Shown in pieces: positions 52,027-60,850 of a stretch of DNA of 64,000 nt. Location of the stretch: NCBI RefSeq assembly GCF_017942085.1, contig NZ_JAGKSP010000008.1:186001-250000 (forward strand), written 5' to 3'. The stretch is from Paenibacillus lignilyticus. GTDB taxonomy: Bacteria > Bacillota > Bacilli > Paenibacillales > Paenibacillaceae. Below the pieces are notes generated by a model, which was not told the DNA's origin, ran no database searches, and saw nothing but the letters and a program-made list of their open reading frames with translations. Position numbers and translations under genes: made by a program. The first letter of the stretch is position 1; the number at the start of each line of letters is the position of its first letter.

Positions 52027-53814
52027 ATGTATTCATTGCGGGGACGTCTTACCGTCACCTTCATCGTGCTGTTAATTATTCCTTTCGTGACCATGGTCGT
52101 CATCTTGACCGGAATGTCCAACTCGGAGATCGGCCATTCCATCGAGGAATCCACTTCGCAGACGATGGATCAATACGCCTCCTTCGTCAATACGCTGACT
52201 AATCAAGTGGAAGATGTCGCGAATCAGGTGCTTAGCAACGAGGTGACCCAGCAATGGATCAGCGGACAGATGAATCCGAATCTTCGCGAGGATCGCAAGG
52301 TTCTTCTCGATGCGGAGCTGCGGAAATTTTTATCTTCGATCTCCCTTAATCATACTTACATCTCCTCTATTACGGTGTTCGATCAGAAAGGAATGGCCGT
52401 TGGCATTAACGACCAAGCGTTCCACGACGACTCGTACCTGAAGAGCGAATGGTACACCGCTTTTAAATCCGAGGAACGGCGATGGGCACCGGCCCACCTG
52501 GACAAATATCAACCGAGCTATTTGCAGAAAGAAAGCACCAATAGCCTGCTATTCAATTTAGTTCACTTAAGCACCTTTCAGAATATCGGGGTGCTGAAGG
52601 TCAACGTGCTGTCCAAGGAAATTCAGAAGCCGATCGACAAAATCAAGTTCGGCGAAACGGGCCGGGTCTATTTGCTCGACATGGAGGGCCTGCCTGTGCT
52701 TGACCAGCAAGTACCCGAGGAAATGTCCGGTTACAAGCACGTATGGCCAAACATTCTGAAAGACAATCATTCCGGCGGTAAAATAACGGTGAATTCCCAA
52801 GGCAAGCAGCACCTCGTACTGTTTCGGAAGCTTAAGGGTTCGGACTGGACGGTCATTGGCGAAGTTCCGGAGTCGGAGCTCTTCGAGAAGATGAACCGGG
52901 TGCAGCAGACCATACTGGGAGCTGCCGGAGTGCTGCTCCTGCTTACAATCGGGGCTGTTTACGGCTTGTCAGGCAGCATTGCCCGGCCGCTCTCCAATCT
53001 CGTGAAAGCGATGAAGCTTGCGGAGCGCGGGGAACTATCCGAGGCCGAACGGCATGCATCGGATAACGCCCCTCGAGGGAGAACCGAGGTTGGCTATGCA
53101 ACCCAAGTATTCCAAACGATGGCCCGGCGGCTGCGATTCCTAATTGAGACCGAATTCCAAGCCAATATGAGACGCAAGGATGCGGAATATAAAGCGCTGC
53201 TCATGCAAATCAATCCGCATTTTCTTTACAATACGCTGGAGGCTATCGGAAGCTTGTCCGCGCAAGGCAGGTCGGAGGAAGTCGTGGACGTGACGGAATC
53301 GCTCGGGCAGATGCTGCGCTTCTCCCTCAAGACGGATACGGATCTCGTCAAGCTTCAAGAAGAAATGAGATACATTCGGCATTATATTTCTATTTTGCGA
53401 ATCCGGTTCGGCAGCCGCCTGGATATCGATCTTAAAGTGGACCCCATGCTTGAGCAGCTCTCCATCGTCAAATTTATTTTTCAGCCATTGGTCGAGAATG
53501 CCGTCAAGTTCAGCTTGGAAAATTCGCATACGGCCATTGTCCGGGTATCCGTCAGCCAAGAAGGAAACCGGATGGTCATTCGAATTGAGGATAACGGGGT
53601 CGGGATGTCTCCGGAGCTTATCGAAGAGCTATACGAACAAATCGCCAACGGTAAAATATCCGACGTGCTAGGAGCGTCGGGACGAAGAATCGGCCTTCGG
53701 AACGTCCTGGCTCGCTGCAAGCTTTATTACGGTCCAGGGCTTAGCATGAACATACAATCTTCACCCGAACAAGGAACGCTGATTACGATCGGTCTTCCAA
53801 GAAATGAGGTTTGA
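52027..53814 (+). CDS. YesM-type sensor histidine kinase
   Basis: Membrane sensor kinase of 595 residues. Helix 1 (about 8-30) and helix 2 (about 297-318) enclose an extracellular Cache-like sensor of about 265 residues. HAMP follows at about 316-370 (SGSIARPLSNLVKAMKLAERGELSEAE). The phosphorylated His is in ALLMQINPHFLYNTLEAIGS, and the HATPase domain has ENAVKFSLEN (N box) and EDNGVGMSPE (G1 box). GGAGGGG at 52010-52016 serves ATG 52027 or TTG 52024. It is three bases from the response regulator. Family members sense a sugar or a sugar-bound lipoprotein. Confidence 0.93.
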   Translation: MYSLRGRLTVTFIVLLIIPFVTMVVILTGMSNSEIGHSIEESTSQTMDQYASFVNTLTNQVEDVANQVLSNEVTQQWISGQMNPNLREDRKVLLDAELRKFLSSISLNHTYISSITVFDQKGMAVGINDQAFHDDSYLKSEWYTAFKSEERRWAPAHLDKYQPSYLQKESTNSLLFNLVHLSTFQNIGVLKVNVLSKEIQKPIDKIKFGETGRVYLLDMEGLPVLDQQVPEEMSGYKHVWPNILKDNHSGGKITVNSQGKQHLVLFRKLKGSDWTVIGEVPESELFEKMNRVQQTILGAAGVLLLLTIGAVYGLSGSIARPLSNLVKAMKLAERGELSEAERHASDNAPRGRTEVGYATQVFQTMARRLRFLIETEFQANMRRKDAEYKALLMQINPHFLYNTLEAIGSLSAQGRSEEVVDVTESLGQMLRFSLKTDTDLVKLQEEMRYIRHYISILRIRFGSRLDIDLKVDPMLEQLSIVKFIFQPLVENAVKFSLENSHTAIVRVSVSQEGNRMVIRIEDNGVGMSPELIEELYEQIANGKISDVLGASGRRIGLRNVLARCKLYYGPGLSMNIQSSPEQGTLITIGLPRNEV

Positions 53815-53817
53815 GTT

Positions 53818-55443
53818 ATGTATAACGTATTGATCGTCGACGACGAACAAGAAATCCGCACGGGATTAAAGCTGAAGATAGATTGGGCAGGCATGGGCTT
53901 CTTCGTTGCCGGCGAAGCGAAAGACGGCCAGGAAGCGCTGGATAAGCTGGAAGAGACCGCCTACGACCTTATGATTACGGACATTAAGATGCCCGTCATG
54001 AGCGGACTTGAGCTGCTGAAGCGATGCTCGGTGAAGTATCCGTTCTTGAAGGTCATCGTGCTGTCCGGCTTTGACGACTTCCATTTCGTCAAGGCGGCAC
54101 TACAGTGCGGAGCTAGGGACTACATGCTCAAACCCGTTGTTCGGAGCGAGATGAAGGAAATTATCTTGAAGGTCCGTGACGAAATCGACGATGACCGCAA
54201 TAAACAAACCGAGCATAGCGATACGCAATGGAGACTAAGCCAATCACTGCCCGCCGTTCGGGAACAGCTTATGCTGGCTTTGATTAGCGACGAAGGTGAA
54301 GAGCATCTGCTACCGCTTCGGAGCGATATCGCAATGCTGCAGCTTACACCGCTCATGAACGAAGAGGCTCTCATCCGTTTCCTGTGCGTCGAGATCCGGT
54401 CTACAGCCAACCGTTTCGAAACCGGAGAGGGACAGAGCGGTTTGTTCCGTTTAGCCTTCCAGATGCTCAGTCGGGAAATCGTGGAGAACAGCAGGCTCGA
54501 GCAAGCGGTGTTTGCCTTCCCCCATCCGAGCTATCCGAACATCATGAACTACCTGATTTCCTCGGATACCGTAGAGCAAGGCGAACAACGGATGCTTCAA
54601 TTGAAAGAGCTGGTGCACGAAACATTAAAGCTTCATCTCAAGGTGGAGACGGTGATCGCAGTAGGCGAGCTGCATGAAGGACTTTCTACCGTGCGGCAAG
54701 CCTTCTTGTCGGCGCTTACGGCTTGGAGCAGAAGCCAGGCAGGTGCGATCACGCAGACGATATATGCAGATAAAGTAACCTATCCCGCGGAGAAGCTGCT
54801 GCTTGAAGTGGAGAAGAGACTGCTTATTCTGCTGGAAAATGCGGAGCTGGAACGATTCGTCCATACGATCGAGAATATGCTTCAGTCGCGGAAGGTATCG
54901 CTGCAGGACATTTATTCCTTCATGCTCCGCGTCGTGCTGCTCCTAGATCAAGCAGTTACCAAAAACGGTCTTGCAATCGGGCAGACACAGGATTGGATTT
55001 TCCCGATCACCCAATGGAGCTTTACCACCCATCAGTCAGCTATCGCTTATTTAAAGGAGCTTGCCATGATTGTAACGGAAGGTATCAAGCGTTCGAGAGC
55101 AAGCGGCGGTACGGCTGTAGCCGAAGCGGTGCGCCAATATATAGACGCGCACTATATGAACGAGATCAGCTTATCCATGCTGGCGGATCGGTTCCACATC
55201 AATACGACCTATCTCTCCGAGTTGTTTAAGAAGCAATTTGGTTCAACTTTTAGCGAGTATCTTGTACAAGCCCGCATTCGCAAAGCCTCGGAGCTGTTGG
55301 CTGATCCGAATCTTCGACTCGCGGACATCGCGGAGCTGGTCGGCTTCGCTAATGCCAGCTACTTAAGCAGCGTGTTCAAAAAGATGTACGGGGTGAGCCC
55401 AAACGAATATCGGACGCAACGAGCCGAAGAGCAAAACCGATAA
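53818..55443 (+). CDS. YesN-type response regulator with AraC output
   Basis: A 541-residue regulator with an N-terminal receiver domain (Asp55 in LMITDIKMPVMSG, acidic pocket IVDDE) and a long helical middle. The C-terminal AraC double helix-turn-helix lies at about 440-535 (NEISLSMLADRFHINTTYLSELFKKQFGSTFSEYLVQARIRKA and ADIAELVGFANASYLSSVFKKMYG). It is the partner of the adjacent kinase and most likely activates the ABC transporter genes that start about 100 bases downstream. Confidence 0.95.
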   Translation: MYNVLIVDDEQEIRTGLKLKIDWAGMGFFVAGEAKDGQEALDKLEETAYDLMITDIKMPVMSGLELLKRCSVKYPFLKVIVLSGFDDFHFVKAALQCGARDYMLKPVVRSEMKEIILKVRDEIDDDRNKQTEHSDTQWRLSQSLPAVREQLMLALISDEGEEHLLPLRSDIAMLQLTPLMNEEALIRFLCVEIRSTANRFETGEGQSGLFRLAFQMLSREIVENSRLEQAVFAFPHPSYPNIMNYLISSDTVEQGEQRMLQLKELVHETLKLHLKVETVIAVGELHEGLSTVRQAFLSALTAWSRSQAGAITQTIYADKVTYPAEKLLLEVEKRLLILLENAELERFVHTIENMLQSRKVSLQDIYSFMLRVVLLLDQAVTKNGLAIGQTQDWIFPITQWSFTTHQSAIAYLKELAMIVTEGIKRSRASGGTAVAEAVRQYIDAHYMNEISLSMLADRFHINTTYLSELFKKQFGSTFSEYLVQARIRKASELLADPNLRLADIAELVGFANASYLSSVFKKMYGVSPNEYRTQRAEEQNR

Positions 55444-55545
55444 TTTTGCATGCTACAAACCTATACGATTGGATTCAAGGCGACTAGCCGCGATGGTAAC
55501 ATGAACTTGTAAATACATCAGCCAACCATTGAAAGGTAGGGTCAT

Positions 55546-56892
55546 ATGAATAAGAAAATTGCAGGCCTGCTATTAACTTCGGCACTGACAGTCAGCTTGG
55601 TGGGTTGCGGCTCCAACGACAAGACCAACACCGCAAATTCCAGCGAGCCGGCAAACGTCGCCAGCGACAACGCGAGCAACGCTGCAGCAGAGCCGGTCGA
55701 GTTGACGTTCTGGCGCCATGACTTCGCTCCGGAAGCCGATTCCTTGAACAAAATGATTAAAACGTTCGAAGAGAAATACCCGAACATCACCGTCAAAATG
55801 GAATTGATTCCGAACGACCAGTATGAGACCAAAATCCGTACGGCGCTCGCAGGCGGCAACCCGCCGGACATCATGGCGCTAGACGGCCCGACGCTCGCTT
55901 CCTATGCTCACCAAGGCGCGCTGCTCCCTCTAGACGATTACATGAACAAAGACGGCAACAAAGACGATATCGCCAAACCGGTTCTGGAGAGCTTGACTTA
56001 CGACGGCAAAATCTATGCGGCTCCGAACAACGATGCCAGCTTGGCCATGTTCTATAACAAGAAGATGTTCGAAGCCAAAGGAATTCCGCTTCCTTCGAAG
56101 AATCCGGACGAGGCTTGGACTTGGGATCAGATGCTCGATGCGGCTAAGAAATTGAACGATCCAACAAACGGTGTTTACGGCTGGAACCCCACTCCATGGG
56201 GCTTTGCCGGCCATGAAGGCGCTCCGTTCTCCGAGATGGTGTTCCTCTGGCAGTCCGGCGGTGAAATTCTGAACCCGGAGATGACGACCGCGAAGGGCTT
56301 CCTGGATTCCCCGGAGAACAAGAAGGCGCTCGAGTTCTGGGGTTCCTTGTACAACACCGATAAAGTTGCTCCTAAAGAGCTTCCGCAAGATGCGTTCGCA
56401 AACGGCAAAGTGGCAATCAACATTGATGGCCCTTGGGCATTCGGCGCTCTTGAAGCGAACTTCCCGAACTTCAAGCTCGGCGTCGATTACGACGTGGCTC
56501 CTCTCTGGAAAGACGCCAAGCAAGTGACGCCTAACGGCAGCTGGAACATGGCGATTACGGCCAAAACGAAGCATCCTGCAGAAGCATGGGCATTCTTGAA
56601 CTGGGTAACCGGCGTAGAGGGTTCCAAGCAATGGTACCAGGATACGAAGAACTTGCCGGCTCGCCTGTCGACGGCAGAAGCGTTCCAAGAACTTAAAGAG
56701 TATCCGATGAACATCTTTGTTCAGCAATCCGCAAAGTACGCGCATCCTCGTCCGGTAACTCCGGCCTATCCTGCAGTAAGCGAAGCGGTTCGCCTTCTGT
56801 TTGAAGACGTAGGCCTCGGCGGCATGAATGTGGACGACGCGCTCAAAAAAGCGGTTGATAAAATCGACAGCGGAATCGCGCAAGTGAAGTAA
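55546..56892 (+). CDS. Sugar-binding lipoprotein of ABC transporter
   Basis: Extracellular solute-binding protein, SBP_bac_1 family, 448 residues. The lipobox is SLVGCGSN with Cys21, followed by a Ser/Asn/Ala linker. The binding-protein features LTFWRHDFAPEADSLNKM, NPPDIMALDGPTLASYA and VAINIDGPWAFGALEANFP are typical for oligosaccharide binders. AAAGGTAGGG lies before the ATG. It is the first gene of the transport operon. No ATPase gene follows; such Paenibacillus transporters usually share a common MsmX-type ATPase. Confidence 0.93.
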   Translation: MNKKIAGLLLTSALTVSLVGCGSNDKTNTANSSEPANVASDNASNAAAEPVELTFWRHDFAPEADSLNKMIKTFEEKYPNITVKMELIPNDQYETKIRTALAGGNPPDIMALDGPTLASYAHQGALLPLDDYMNKDGNKDDIAKPVLESLTYDGKIYAAPNNDASLAMFYNKKMFEAKGIPLPSKNPDEAWTWDQMLDAAKKLNDPTNGVYGWNPTPWGFAGHEGAPFSEMVFLWQSGGEILNPEMTTAKGFLDSPENKKALEFWGSLYNTDKVAPKELPQDAFANGKVAINIDGPWAFGALEANFPNFKLGVDYDVAPLWKDAKQVTPNGSWNMAITAKTKHPAEAWAFLNWVTGVEGSKQWYQDTKNLPARLSTAEAFQELKEYPMNIFVQQSAKYAHPRPVTPAYPAVSEAVRLLFEDVGLGGMNVDDALKKAVDKIDSGIAQVK

Positions 56893-56907
56893 CTACGATC
56901 GTAACGG

Positions 56908-56943
56908 CAAAGGGAGAGAGAGTACTACGCTCCTCTCCCTTTG
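56908..56943 (+). other. Intercistronic hairpin after the binding protein
   Basis: CAAAGGGAGAG and CTCTCCCTTTG pair perfectly around 14 bases. No long T run follows. Such hairpins protect or partly terminate mRNA so that binding protein exceeds permease. Confidence 0.75.
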
Positions 56944-56981
56944 TGTTATCCAAGAACAATGAAAGTCAGGAGGAAACCACC

Positions 56982-57875
56982 GTGAAAGGATACAAATCGG
57001 GCCTGTATGACAAGCAGGAGACGAGAGCCGCATTCTTGTTCATCCTACCCGCACTGGCGCTGCTCTTATTGTTCATCTTCTATCCGATGACGCGGGCGCT
57101 TCTGATTAGCTTCCAAAATTATAATTTAATCTCAGCTCATTCAACCCCAGCTGGTCTGGATAATTATAGAGATCTGTTAAGCGACAGTACCTTCTTGGCC
57201 AGTCTGGGCCATTCTTTCTACTTCGCGGCCGTCGTCATTCCACTCCAGACGGTCATTGCACTGGGACTCGCCCTGCTCGTTCGGAAGTCATTCCGTGGGG
57301 TTGGGATCTTCCGTACAATCTATTTTTTACCGGTGGTCGTATCCTTCGCCATCGCATCCACGATCTTCAAGCTGATTTATAACAAGGACTACGGAATGCT
57401 CAATATTATTCTCAAGGGGATTGGACTACCGACGCTGGATTTTCTATCCAATCCCGATATCTCCATGATCGGCATCATCATTCTGTGCATTTGGAAGGCA
57501 ATGGGCTTCTTCATGATCGTATTCCTCGCCGGACTAAATAATATTCCGGATTCGCTCTACGAGGCAGCGCACATGGATGGTGCAGGACCGTTCCAGCAAT
57601 TCGTAACGGTGACGCTGCCTCTTCTGAAGCGTACGATGGGCTTCGTCGTCGTGATCACAACAATGGACGCGCTCAAAATCTTCGTACCTGTCTACATCAC
57701 AACCAGCGGCGGCCCGGCACAATCGACGAGCACCGTCGTGCACTACATCTACGAAACGGCATTCAAGCAAATGAACATGGGTTACGCTTCGGCAGCAGCC
57801 TTCATTTTATTCGCGATCGTGCTCGTTATCTCTGTTATTCAATTGCGAGTATTCCGGACAGATGTCGAGTATTAG
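56982..57875 (+). CDS. Sugar ABC transporter permease (MalF/LplB type)
   Basis: Membrane subunit of 297 residues with six predicted helices. The EAA motif is NNIPDSLYEAAHMDGAGPFQQFVTVTLPLL. GTG 56982 is chosen: AGGAGG (56968-56973) stands eight bases upstream. The longer frame from 56943 would include that site and part of the intercistronic hairpin. It works with the MalG-type permease 28 bases downstream to import oligosaccharide delivered by the lipoprotein. Confidence 0.93.
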   Translation: MKGYKSGLYDKQETRAAFLFILPALALLLLFIFYPMTRALLISFQNYNLISAHSTPAGLDNYRDLLSDSTFLASLGHSFYFAAVVIPLQTVIALGLALLVRKSFRGVGIFRTIYFLPVVVSFAIASTIFKLIYNKDYGMLNIILKGIGLPTLDFLSNPDISMIGIIILCIWKAMGFFMIVFLAGLNNIPDSLYEAAHMDGAGPFQQFVTVTLPLLKRTMGFVVVITTMDALKIFVPVYITTSGGPAQSTSTVVHYIYETAFKQMNMGYASAAAFILFAIVLVISVIQLRVFRTDVEY

Positions 57876-57903
57876 TCCGATTCGTACCTAAGGAGGCCTT
57901 CAC

Positions 57904-58749
57904 ATGGACAAGAGCCGGACCGGCATCGTCGTCATTCGAACCATTACTATGAGTATTATCGCCATTCTCGTCATTTTCCCCGTCTATTGGATGATCATGA
58001 GCTCATTCCGAACCCATGAAGAGATTTTCAGGTACAGCAAGCTCGGATGGCATCTATTCTTCCCGGTCCATTGGACTATTAATAACTATAGGGACATCTT
58101 TATGGACGCCTCCAAGCCCTTCGGAAGGTACATGGCGAATACGTTGTTCGTTGCGGTTATCGTAACGGCAGCCGGCTTGCTCGTGAACTCGTTGGCGGCT
58201 TTCGCGTTTGCCAAGCTGCGTTTTCCGTTCAAGAAAATTTTGCTCGTTATCTTCTTGTCTTCGCTTGTTATTCCTTACGAAGTCATCATGATCCCTCAGT
58301 ATTTGCTGATTAGCGAAATGCATTGGATGAATTCATACAAAGCGTTAATCGTGCCCCAGATTGTATGGGTGTTTGGGATATTCATGCTCATTCAATTTTT
58401 TGCCGACATTCCGCGCGACATTCTTGACGCCGCCCGAATGGATGGAGCCGCCTGGACGCGGATTTATTACAAAATCGTTCTGCCTACCGCGGTTCCTGCT
58501 CTTATTACGCTAGGCTTAATGACGTTCCTGAACCAGTGGGATTCCTTCTTATGGCCGTTAGTCATCATCAACGAAGAGAAGAAACAGGTCATTCAAGTAG
58601 CGATCTCCTCGTTCCAATCCCTTAGGAATATATCGTGGGGGAAAGTGCTGGCGGCAACGACCATCAGCTCTGTGCCGATTCTCGGCGTGTTCCTCCTACT
58701 GCAAAAATATTATGTCCAAGGTATTACCATGTCCGGAGTGAAAGGATGA
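57904..58749 (+). CDS. Sugar ABC transporter permease (MalG/YtcP type)
   Basis: Second membrane subunit, 281 residues and six helices. The EAA motif is ADIPRDILDAARMDGAAWTRIYYKIVLPTAVPAL, and the family ending FLLLQKYYVQGITMSGVKG is intact. AAGGAGG precedes the ATG. Its stop overlaps the start of the next gene by four bases, coupling transport to intracellular hydrolysis. Confidence 0.94.
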   Translation: MDKSRTGIVVIRTITMSIIAILVIFPVYWMIMSSFRTHEEIFRYSKLGWHLFFPVHWTINNYRDIFMDASKPFGRYMANTLFVAVIVTAAGLLVNSLAAFAFAKLRFPFKKILLVIFLSSLVIPYEVIMIPQYLLISEMHWMNSYKALIVPQIVWVFGIFMLIQFFADIPRDILDAARMDGAAWTRIYYKIVLPTAVPALITLGLMTFLNQWDSFLWPLVIINEEKKQVIQVAISSFQSLRNISWGKVLAATTISSVPILGVFLLLQKYYVQGITMSGVKG

Positions 58750-60830
58750 GTGTTCTCATGGCAGCTTGGCTTCAAGAAGGTATGATCATCAAATGGTTTG
58801 CTCAGAACGAATGGCATAGTTACGAACTTAACGCAATGGCCGCTGCATCCCTCAACGATTCGGCGGATGCAGCAGCCTGCTATTCTGCTGAATTGCCGGA
58901 TGCGAGAGTACAGCTTAACATTCGAAATAATCGGGGTTTGAGTGAAGGAGAAAGACAAGTATTCGAGGCCGAAGTCACAATTACCCCCGTCAACGCAGGT
59001 CTTGCAATAAGCGGCGTTCAGCTCGTCATGTCGGTAGAAAACGATCTTTCGTGCATCTGGAAGCCGCATTTATCTCCGAAAGAGAATATGGTCGTTGGGG
59101 ATAAAATGTTCCGTTCGCCAGCGATTGTCTTCGAGAACGCAAATCGCATGACGGCTCTCGTTCCCGACTTGGCGCACATCGAGCATGAGCGTAAGATTCC
59201 CCACATCATGGATTACGTTCAGGCGAATCATAGCGTGATGTACGGATTGTGCGCCTACGAGGAGACGGGTCATGTCTATCATCGTTTGACCCCGTCTTCC
59301 CAGGATTTCTCCCAGTCCGTATCCTACCGATTCTATTTGCTTGAGTTGACGAAGTCATCGGGCCAACGAGACAAAGATTACCGGGGCATTGAGCGGTTCC
59401 TTTGGGAGCAATTCGCTGCCGATCGCATGCCTCTTGAAGAAGAAGCGCCGGTTGTTGCAGCATTAACGCCGTACGCGGAATACGCATATGGCTGGGCGCT
59501 CGACCGCTGGCAGGACGTCACCTGGCAGCAATTCTCGCTAAACGGTGAAGAGGTCGGCGGCGTGGTGTTTATCGTCTGTGCCTGGCAAAAGCCGGGACGC
59601 GGCCAAGAGCAAGAATGGCGCGAGCCCAAGAGCCTTTGGAACCAAGCTTGGTTCTGCGGCTTGCGTACTGCTTACGGCTATGCGCAATGGGGCAAGCGAC
59701 AAGGACGCCTGGATTGGGTGAAAAAATCCGAGCTGGCGCTTAATTTTGCCTTAAGCGCACCGCAAATAGACGGTTTATTCCCTGGCTATTATCAGGCAGG
59801 CGACGATAACCGCTGGGAATCCGGGCGCTGGTATATGTCCGGTCCGAGACGCCCCGCCGGACACGAAGATTACGTGCATTTGCTCGATTCTTCCTGGACT
59901 TGCTACTGGCTTCTAAAGTGGCACAGGGACGTACGCGCCGATGAGCGAATCCTTCCCTTTGTTCGCAGCTACGTGAATCGCTTGTTAAGCCTTCAGCTCA
60001 AGAACGGAGGATTCCCTGCTTGGGTTCAGCCCGTCACTTCTCAAATATCGCCATATTTGTTGGAAAGCCCTGAAACCTCGATGCATGTCATGCTGCTGTG
60101 CCTGCTGAACGAAATCGAGCCGGATGCCCGTTACGTCTCGTCAGCCGAGCTCTCGGCTCGCATGGTCGCCGAGAAGGTCGTGCAGACTGGGCGCTGGGAG
60201 GATTTTGAAACGTATTGGTCTTGCTCCAAGCAGTGGGAAGACAAGCAATACGGTCTGCTCGATCCACGAAGCGGCCTCTACAATCAATGCAACTTCGGTA
60301 TGTATTGGACAGCAGAAGCTTTCAAGGATCTCTACCGGGCGACCAGCAAGGCGGAATGGCTGGACGCAGGCGAGCAAGTGTTGGCTGAAGCGTCCCTCTA
60401 TCAGCAAATCTGGCAGCCTGCCTACTTCCCGGTCCCAACCGTCGGCGGCTTCGGTGTCATGAACAGCGATGACGAATGGAACGACGCCAGACAGAGCCTG
60501 TTCGCTTTGACTTATCTCGATTATTATCGCCTCACCGGCAACGCGAGCTATCGGGCACGCGCGCTCTGGGCAATGAAATCGTCCTTCTATATGATGTACT
60601 GCCCGCTTAATCCTGCGGTTAAAGCCATTTATGAACGCGTTCATCCGCACTTCGACGAGAATGATTACGGCTTCCATATGGAGAACTTCAACCATCATGA
60701 CGGCACGCCCGTAGACGGTCTCGGCGAGTTTACCATCTTCGATTGGGGCTGTGGGGCAGCTGCCTCGTCTCTGGCAGAGTTCGAGCGTTCACTTGCCGCC
60801 ATCTCTTCCCGCATCGCAAGCGACTATTAA
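58746..60830 (+). CDS. Intracellular six-hairpin glycosidase-like protein
   Basis: A 694-residue cytoplasmic protein with an N-terminal beta-sandwich (about 1-220) and a C-terminal (alpha/alpha)6-type domain (about 240-690). Suggestive stretches are LDSSWTCYWLLKWHRD, YNQCNFGMYWTAEAFKDLYRAT and LFALTYLDYYRLTGNASY. There is no signal peptide. The family is not recognised; unsaturated glycuronyl hydrolases and several GH families share the fold. ATG 58746 overlaps the permease stop (ATGA); ATG 58758 is an alternative. The position between transporter and sugar isomerase suggests it releases the monosaccharide inside the cell. Confidence 0.8.
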   Translation: MSVLMAAWLQEGMIIKWFAQNEWHSYELNAMAAASLNDSADAAACYSAELPDARVQLNIRNNRGLSEGERQVFEAEVTITPVNAGLAISGVQLVMSVENDLSCIWKPHLSPKENMVVGDKMFRSPAIVFENANRMTALVPDLAHIEHERKIPHIMDYVQANHSVMYGLCAYEETGHVYHRLTPSSQDFSQSVSYRFYLLELTKSSGQRDKDYRGIERFLWEQFAADRMPLEEEAPVVAALTPYAEYAYGWALDRWQDVTWQQFSLNGEEVGGVVFIVCAWQKPGRGQEQEWREPKSLWNQAWFCGLRTAYGYAQWGKRQGRLDWVKKSELALNFALSAPQIDGLFPGYYQAGDDNRWESGRWYMSGPRRPAGHEDYVHLLDSSWTCYWLLKWHRDVRADERILPFVRSYVNRLLSLQLKNGGFPAWVQPVTSQISPYLLESPETSMHVMLLCLLNEIEPDARYVSSAELSARMVAEKVVQTGRWEDFETYWSCSKQWEDKQYGLLDPRSGLYNQCNFGMYWTAEAFKDLYRATSKAEWLDAGEQVLAEASLYQQIWQPAYFPVPTVGGFGVMNSDDEWNDARQSLFALTYLDYYRLTGNASYRARALWAMKSSFYMMYCPLNPAVKAIYERVHPHFDENDYGFHMENFNHHDGTPVDGLGEFTIFDWGCGAAASSLAEFERSLAAISSRIASDY

Positions 60831-60850
60831 AATTCAGGAGTGAAACCATT

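Noticed and set aside
58635..58745. Upstream extension of the intracellular glycosidase
   Set aside because: It overlaps the end of the MalG-type permease; the ATGA overlap at 58746 is the natural start.
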